From positions 121,763 to 185,762 of the forward strand of contig JANPJA010000057.1 in assembly GCA_031425275.1 (NCBI GenBank): a stretch of DNA of 64,000 nt. The letters are read 5' to 3'. Under the pieces are notes generated by a model that was given only the letters and a program-made list of their open reading frames with translations, did not search any database and was not told where the DNA came from. The position numbers were made by a program, and so were the translations under genes. Origin of the DNA: JAIVGV01 sp031425275 (GTDB taxonomy: Bacteria > Acidobacteriota > Blastocatellia > Pyrinomonadales > Pyrinomonadaceae). Below are positions 58,628 to 64,000 of this stretch, in pieces (positions within the stretch are counted from its first letter, which is position 1; each line of letters starts with the position of its first letter).

Positions 58628-61207
58628 CTAATAGCACTTGCGCAAACGCGGCTGCGCCCCGCGCGCGAGCGTGAAAGTCGCGAGCGGCCGGTCGGCCCCC
58701 GCGAGCGTCACCGTCAGAGTCATCGAAGCGCCGCTGACACGCCCCGCGTACCGCGCCGCCCGGCCGCCGTTGGCCGCCGTCGGCGAGCCGGCGGCTCCCT
58801 CATCCGCCGCGCTGCCCGCGCGCGACGGGCCGCCTTCCGGTTCGTACGTGCCCAACGCCTCGAAGCGGCCGTCGGCGGCGAGAATGATTTTCCCCACAGT
58901 AGCGTGCGCACAGTCAAACTCGACGGAAGCCCCAGCCTCCGTGATCACGAGACCGACGCCCCGGCCTCCCCATGTAGAGGCCGGCAGCGGAGTCAACTTT
59001 TTTTCCACCTTGCCTCCGTCTCCCGGCGCGGCCGGAGCCCGCGCGGGACAATTGTTGAGCAACACAACCACCCGGCCGGTCTCGGAGTCGGTCGCGGCCA
59101 GATCAATCGCCCCGTCGCGGTTGAAATCCGCGGCGACGACGGCGCGCAGCCCCTTCCCCGCGGAAATTCGCGGCACAATTTTCAACTCGCCCGCGCGGTC
59201 GCCGAGCAGGATCATCAAATCACCCGACCCTCTGTGCGAGACGGCCGCGTCTGCCAGCCCGTCGCCGTCGAAGTCGGCGGCGGCCACGCCGAAAGGTTGA
59301 CGCCCGGCGGCGAACTGGCGCGCGCCCGCGAAGCGGCCCGACCCCTCGCCCGCGAGCAGCGAGACGCCCTGCACGCCGTAGTCCGTGGTCAGCAGATCGA
59401 TGCGCCCGTCGCCGTCGAAATCGGCGGCGACCAACGAGGTTGGACGCGGGCCGACGGCGTAGCTCGCGGGCCGGTCGAAGCCGCCCCGACCGTCACCGCG
59501 CAGGACTGACACGTCCGCCGAATGATGATTGACGGTGGCAAGATCACGCCGGCCGTCGCCGTCGAAGTCCGCGACGACGACGGCGAACGGGCGGCCGCCG
59601 GCGGGGAAACTTTTGCGCGCGGCGAACCCGCCCCGGCCGTCGCCGATGAAGACGGAAACGTCACCGCCCCGGTCGTTCGCCGTGGCGAGATCGAGCCGGC
59701 CGTCGCCGTCCAAATCGGCCGCCGCGATGTGACGCGCCGTGACGACGTTGGCGAAGTTGACGGGCGCGGCGAATCCGCCCCGGCCGTCGCCGAGGAGTAG
59801 CGAGAGATTCGACTGCGCCGGGTTGACCGTAGCTAAGTCCGTCCGGCCGTCGCCGTTAAAGTCGCCCGCGGCGAGTGCCTGCGGAGACACGCCGACCGGC
59901 GAATTGACGGACGCGCCGAACTTCCCGCTCACCGCCCCGCGCAGCACCGACACGTTTTTTCCAACCAAGACCGCCAGATCGGCACGCCCGTCGCCGTCGA
60001 AGTCGGCGGCCGTGACTAACGATGCGCTGCCCAACGGGTACGCCTCCGGCGCGGCGAAACTTCCCTTCCCGTCGCCCCGCACCACCCACACTTCGCCGCC
60101 GCTCACGACCGCCAAATCCTGATCGCCATCACCTTCGAGATCGAATGCGGTGACGAATGTCGCCGCCGCGGATTCGCCCGCCAACCCGATGACCGACGAC
60201 GCGATGACGGCGTCTCGCGCGTTCGAGAGCATCACCGAGACGGAAGGGTTGAGGCCGTCAACGATGGCGAGGTCGGCGCGTCCATCGCCGTCGAAATCGC
60301 CGGACGCCGCGTGGAGAGGGGCGAGCGGCGAGGGGAACATGCGCGCCGCGCGGAGTCGGCCGCGCTCGCCGCCGCGGACGAGCGACACGGTGTCGGCGTC
60401 ATAGTTCGCCACAACCAGATCGCGGCGTCCATCGCCGTCGAAGTCGTCGGCGGCGGCGGCAATCGATCTCTGGCCCGAAGCGTAACGGACATTCGCGGCG
60501 AAGTTTCCCGCGCCGTCTCCCGCCAGCACGGAGAGCCCGCCCGAGCCGGCGTCGGAGGCGACCAGATCGATCTTCCCGTCGCCGTTAACGTCGTCGGCTG
60601 TGATCGAGAACGGCTCGACGCCGACGCCCGGCGGCGCGGCCCCGACCACGAGGCGGCGGCCGTCATGCAAAAGCAGGGTGACGTTATTTGATTTTGAATT
60701 CGCGACGGCGAGATCGGCGCGGCCGTCGCGGTTGAAGTCGGCGCTCGCGAGCGCGACCGGAACCGAGCCGACGGTTAACACCGGCCCGGCCGCGAAGCGG
60801 CCCCGGCCGTCGCCGTGCAAGATCGAGATGCTGTCGGAACCGGCGTTAGCGACGGCGAGATCGACGTGCCGGTCGGAGTCAAAATCCCCGGCCGCGACGG
60901 CGCGCGGACTCCGGCCCGTGGGATAGGACGCGGCCGGCGCGAACCCGCCCCGGCCGTCGCCGGTGAGGACGGAGACCGTGTCCGCGCCGCTGTCGGCGAC
61001 GGCGAGATCGGTGCGACCGTCGCCGTCGAAATCTGCGGCGGCCATCCCCACCGGCGCGCGGCCGACCGCCGCCCCGGCCGCTAGCCCGAAGGTCAAAGCG
61101 CGGCACTGGCTTTGAGTTTGCGCCTTAGTAGCGGCGGGCGCGAGGAGGGCCAGCAGCGAGAGCAGGAGCGTTGAGTTGCGCATTGCGATCCGATTCATGC
61201 GGGGCAT
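58628..61207 (-). CDS. Exported FG-GAP/VCBS repeat beta-propeller protein
   Basis: 859 aa. Signal peptide (about 1-29). About 14 repeats follow with the pattern ADFDGDGRxDLAV and LxGDGRGGFA, each with a DxDxDGxxD calcium loop, making one or two seven-bladed propellers like integrin alpha. The C-terminal 115 residues are separate. The repeats are so alike in DNA that recombination between blades is likely. Adhesion or surface display is expected. Confidence 0.9.
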   Translation of the reverse strand: MPRMNRIAMRNSTLLLSLLALLAPAATKAQTQSQCRALTFGLAAGAAVGRAPVGMAAADFDGDGRTDLAVADSGADTVSVLTGDGRGGFAPAASYPTGRSPRAVAAGDFDSDRHVDLAVANAGSDSISILHGDGRGRFAAGPVLTVGSVPVALASADFNRDGRADLAVANSKSNNVTLLLHDGRRLVVGAAPPGVGVEPFSITADDVNGDGKIDLVASDAGSGGLSVLAGDGAGNFAANVRYASGQRSIAAAADDFDGDGRRDLVVANYDADTVSLVRGGERGRLRAARMFPSPLAPLHAASGDFDGDGRADLAIVDGLNPSVSVMLSNARDAVIASSVIGLAGESAAATFVTAFDLEGDGDQDLAVVSGGEVWVVRGDGKGSFAAPEAYPLGSASLVTAADFDGDGRADLAVLVGKNVSVLRGAVSGKFGASVNSPVGVSPQALAAGDFNGDGRTDLATVNPAQSNLSLLLGDGRGGFAAPVNFANVVTARHIAAADLDGDGRLDLATANDRGGDVSVFIGDGRGGFAARKSFPAGGRPFAVVVADFDGDGRRDLATVNHHSADVSVLRGDGRGGFDRPASYAVGPRPTSLVAADFDGDGRIDLLTTDYGVQGVSLLAGEGSGRFAGARQFAAGRQPFGVAAADFDGDGLADAAVSHRGSGDLMILLGDRAGELKIVPRISAGKGLRAVVAADFNRDGAIDLAATDSETGRVVVLLNNCPARAPAAPGDGGKVEKKLTPLPASTWGGRGVGLVITEAGASVEFDCAHATVGKIILAADGRFEALGTYEPEGGPSRAGSAADEGAAGSPTAANGGRAARYAGRVSGASMTLTVTLAGADRPLATFTLARGAQPRLRKCY

Positions 61208-61355
61208 TATAAACGAACCGCGTCGCGCGGGGCGCGTCGCGGGCGGCAGCGAGTCGCACGCGGCCGCCTCTGGCCGCCGAAATTATTACGGCGAGCCGAC
61301 GAAGAAGTTATGACCGCGAGTCGCCGACGAAGTTGTAGTAGAATCCGCCCCGCCG

Positions 61356-62771
61356 ATGAATCACGGACACCATACCGCGGGCCGCGACGCGGGCGACGCC
61401 GACGGGGCGACGACCGCACGCGGCCTCGCGCGCCGGCTCGGCCCCTTCGACGCGACGATGCTCGTGATGGGCGGCATCATCGGCTCCGGGATTTTCGTCA
61501 ACCCGCACGTCGTCGCGCGACACGTGGCGACGCCCGCGCTGATCCTCGGCGTGTGGCTCGCGGGCGGCGCGGTCGCGCTCGCGGGCGCGTTCGTCTATGC
61601 CGAGTTGGCCGTGCGCCGCCCGGCCGTCGGCGGGCAGTACGCTTACCTGCGCGACGCTTTCCACCCGGCGGTCGCCTTCCTCTACGGATGGGCCTTGCTG
61701 CTCGTCGTGCAGACGGGCGCGATGGCGGCGGTGGCGGTCGTCTTCGGCCGCTACTTCGTCGAGCTGACCGGCGTCGGCTTAAACGTCTGGGCCGTCGCGT
61801 CCGCCGCGCTCGCCGCGCTGACCATCGTCAACTGCCTCGGCGTGCGCGCGGGGGGCACGGTGCAGAGCGTGCTGATGGTGCTCAAGATCGGGGCCGTCGT
61901 CACGCTGGTCGCCTTCGGCCTCTCCGCGCTTCAGTGGGAGCGGCTCGCGCCGACACCGCTGCTCGACCGCCCCGCCTCGCTCGATCTGCTTTTCGCCGCC
62001 GGCGCGGCGCTCACGCCCGTGATGTTCTCCTACGGCGGGTGGCAAACGTCGAGCTTCGTCGCGGCGGAGATGCGCGACCCCCGGCGCGACCTCGCGCGCG
62101 GGATGCTCTTCGGCGTGGCGGGCGTGATCGCGCTGTACCTCGGAGTCAACGTCGTCTGCGTCGGCGTGCTCGGCGCGGGCGGGCTTGCGGCAACGCCCGC
62201 GCCCGCCACGGACGTGATGCGCCGCGCGCTCGGCGAAGGCGGCGCGCGCTTCATCGCGGCCGGCGTCGCGCTCTCCACCCTCGGCTTCCTCAGTCAGGGG
62301 ATGCTCACTTCGCCGCGCGTCTATTTCGCGATGGCCGAGGACAAACTCTTCTTCCGCCGACTCGCGCGACTCTCGAAGCGCACGCGCGCCCCCGTGTGGG
62401 CCGTCGCGCTCCAAGGCGCGCTCGCCATTTTGATCGCCGCGACGAACACTTACGATCAGATTCTCAACTACGTCGTCTCGGTCGATTTCATCTTCTTCGG
62501 ACTGACGGGCCTCGCGCTCTTCGTCTTCCGCCGCCGGGCCGTGGGCGCGAGTCGGGGTGAGAGCGAAGCCGATGTCCGCGCGTCGGGTTTCAAAGTTCCG
62601 GGCCACCCGCTGACGACCGCTTTTTTCGTCGCGGCCTGTTGGATCGTCGTCGCGGCCACGGTCTATCAAGAGCCGGCCAACAGCGGGATCGGCCTCGCGA
62701 TTTTGCTGGCCGGAGTCCCGGCTTATCTTTTCTGGAGCCGCCGCGCGCGACACGCGGGCGGCGTCAGTTGA
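61356..62771 (+). CDS. APC family amino acid permease
   Basis: 471 aa with about 12 hydrophobic segments. MVMGGIIGSGIFVNP (here LVMGGIIGSGIFVNPHVV) is the family signature in helix 1, and GGWQTSSFVAAEMRDPRRDL the helix 6 region. Substrate unknown. It precedes the aminotransferase by 32 bases, so amino acid uptake and use may be linked. Confidence 0.9.
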   Translation: MNHGHHTAGRDAGDADGATTARGLARRLGPFDATMLVMGGIIGSGIFVNPHVVARHVATPALILGVWLAGGAVALAGAFVYAELAVRRPAVGGQYAYLRDAFHPAVAFLYGWALLLVVQTGAMAAVAVVFGRYFVELTGVGLNVWAVASAALAALTIVNCLGVRAGGTVQSVLMVLKIGAVVTLVAFGLSALQWERLAPTPLLDRPASLDLLFAAGAALTPVMFSYGGWQTSSFVAAEMRDPRRDLARGMLFGVAGVIALYLGVNVVCVGVLGAGGLAATPAPATDVMRRALGEGGARFIAAGVALSTLGFLSQGMLTSPRVYFAMAEDKLFFRRLARLSKRTRAPVWAVALQGALAILIAATNTYDQILNYVVSVDFIFFGLTGLALFVFRRRAVGASRGESEADVRASGFKVPGHPLTTAFFVAACWIVVAATVYQEPANSGIGLAILLAGVPAYLFWSRRARHAGGVS

Positions 62772-62803
62772 GCGCGGGGGGCGTCCTCCGCGCGGAGCGT
62801 TAA

Positions 62804-63919
62804 ATGATGAGCACAGCCGAGACCGGGCGCGTGTTGGGCAGCGAGTACATGAACTGGGCGAAGACGACCCACGCGCGCGCGCGCTTCAACCTCGCCAACA
62901 GCGGGATGCGCCCCTACCCGTTCGCGCGTCTGAACGTCGCGCCCTCCGATCTCGAACTGGCGGGGCCGAGCTTCTACGGCTACGCGCCGCTGCAAGCGGC
63001 CATCGCGCGCAAGTGCGGCGTCGCGGCCGACTGCGTCGTCGCGGCCAACGGCACTTCGATGGCGAACCATCTCGCGCTGGCCGCGCTCGTCCGACCCGGA
63101 GACGAGGTCTTGATCGAGCACCCGGCCTACGAGCTGCTCGTCTCAACCGCCCTCTACCTCGGCGCGAGGGTGCGCCGGTTCGCGCGCAAGGCCGATGAAG
63201 GTTTCCGTCTCGACCCGGCTGAGATCGAGCGCGGGTTGACGCCGCGGACGCGGGTCGTCGTCGTGACCAACTTGCACAACCCTTCGAGCGCGCTCGCCGG
63301 CGAAGCAACGTTGCGCGAGATCGGCGAACTGGCGCGTCGCGTCGGCGCGCGCGTGCTGGTTGATGAAGTTTATCTCGACGCGACGGCGGGCGCGCCGCAG
63401 CGCACTTCGCTCCACTTGGGAGAACAATTCGTCGTCACCAATAGTTTGACGAAGGTGTACGGGCTGGGCGGGCTGCGCTGCGGCTGGGTTCTCGCGGAGC
63501 CGGGACTGGCGCGGCGCATGTGGCGTCTGAACGATCTCTTCGGCGCGATGCAGCCGCACCCGGCCGAGCTACTGAGCGTCGTCGCGCTGGCGCGCCTCGA
63601 CGAAATCGGCGCGGCGGCGCGCGCGTTGCTCGACGCGAACCGGCCCGTCTTCAACCACTTCCTCGCCTCGCGCGACGACCTCGACGCGCCCCCCGTCACG
63701 CACGGCACCGTCTCCTTCCCGCGTCTCGACGGCGGCAAGGTTGATCGGCTGAGCGAACTGCTCGCGGAGAAATACGAAACCTCTGTCGTCCCCGGCCGCT
63801 TCTTCGAGATGCCCGAACACTTCCGCGTCGGCATCGCGCTCGACACCGACGTGCTGACGGAAGGTCTCGCGCGGCTCGGCTCCGCGCTTGACGAGTTGAA
63901 GCGAACGGGGCGAAGTTAA
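62804..63919 (+). CDS. Pyridoxal phosphate aminotransferase class I/II
   Basis: 371 aa. The PLP lysine is in NSLTKVYGLGGLRCGW; the phosphate-binding region is GTSMANHLAL and the DEVYLDA and NLHNPSS motifs match the family. Start at ATG 62804. Amino acid specificity is not visible. The neighbour is an amino acid permease. Confidence 0.91.
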   Translation: MMSTAETGRVLGSEYMNWAKTTHARARFNLANSGMRPYPFARLNVAPSDLELAGPSFYGYAPLQAAIARKCGVAADCVVAANGTSMANHLALAALVRPGDEVLIEHPAYELLVSTALYLGARVRRFARKADEGFRLDPAEIERGLTPRTRVVVVTNLHNPSSALAGEATLREIGELARRVGARVLVDEVYLDATAGAPQRTSLHLGEQFVVTNSLTKVYGLGGLRCGWVLAEPGLARRMWRLNDLFGAMQPHPAELLSVVALARLDEIGAAARALLDANRPVFNHFLASRDDLDAPPVTHGTVSFPRLDGGKVDRLSELLAEKYETSVVPGRFFEMPEHFRVGIALDTDVLTEGLARLGSALDELKRTGRS

Positions 63920-63942
63920 ATTTAATCCAAGTTGCGAGTCAG

Positions 63943-64000
63943 GCCGCCCCGCGAGGGGCGGCGGAGATTAGCCGGCGGCAAGCGAGCCGTAAGGCGAGCG
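63943..64000. repeat. REP-like hairpin element, cut by the window end
   Basis: GCCGCCCCGCGAGGGGCGGC, then GATTAGCCGGCGGCAAGCGAG. The arrangement equals the left end of the doublet at 6139, again directly behind a stop codon; the right hairpin arm lies beyond the window. Confidence 0.75.

Overview
The window is GC-rich bacterial chromosome with compact genes on both strands. The gene content (menaquinone or ubiquinone methyltransferase, complete pilMNOPQ plus minor pilins, a HemQ-type chlorite-dismutase family protein, a Rieske/cytochrome b/cytochrome c set, large exported BNR, FG-GAP and lamin-tail proteins, an exported S9 peptidase) and the many word-repeat hairpins fit an Acidobacteriota bacterium, perhaps of the Blastocatellia type. 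That assignment is inference from gene content; there is no rRNA in the window.

Layout. 0-7.3 kb, plus strand: ubiE/menG, two dipeptide-type ABC permeases, an ABC-2 type ATPase and permease, a histone-deacetylase-family protein, a REP-like hairpin doublet and mtgA. 7.3-17.5 kb, minus strand: a type IV pilus locus, pilMNOPQ with a Roadblock (MglB-like) gene, then after a terminator four minor pilin genes; a strong promoter lies about 460 bases upstream of pilM. 17.7-25.5 kb: two unrecognised proteins, rdgB, an HU protein, a small orphan protein, a Nudix/AI-2E transporter pair and three tRNA genes. 25.8-28.1 kb: umuDC with two small downstream genes. 28.4-34.3 kb: an exported protein with kinase-like motifs, apt, acylphosphatase, a large exported protein and hemQ. 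34.5-37.8 kb: PilZ, Rieske, a cytochrome b/c fusion and a c-type cytochrome lipoprotein.

The most unusual region is 38.0-45.1 kb. A promoter and structured RNA lead into an array of 33 tRNA genes whose anticodons cover all 20 amino acids. The array is interrupted once by an HNH endonuclease gene and ends at a TROVE/von Willebrand A (Ro60, Rsr) gene. Immediately behind the Ro60 gene lie at least two, probably three or four, related non-coding RNA units that join a Ro60-type Y RNA motif to tRNA D-arm and T-arm pieces. I read this as a tRNA array, a Ro60 protein and tRNA-mimicking Y RNAs in one locus. Several array tRNAs are odd: three with leucine anticodons lack the long variable arm, and one Glu tRNA has an altered T-loop.

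45.1-64 kb: a HhH-GPD DNA glycosylase, nth, psuG, a BNR-repeat protein, an S9 peptidase, a GNAT protein, a lamin-tail protein, an FG-GAP propeller protein, an APC permease and a class I/II aminotransferase. At least ten inverted repeats with arms made of short tandem words (for example GGTCAGT) are scattered through gaps; some supply start or stop codons to neighbouring genes.
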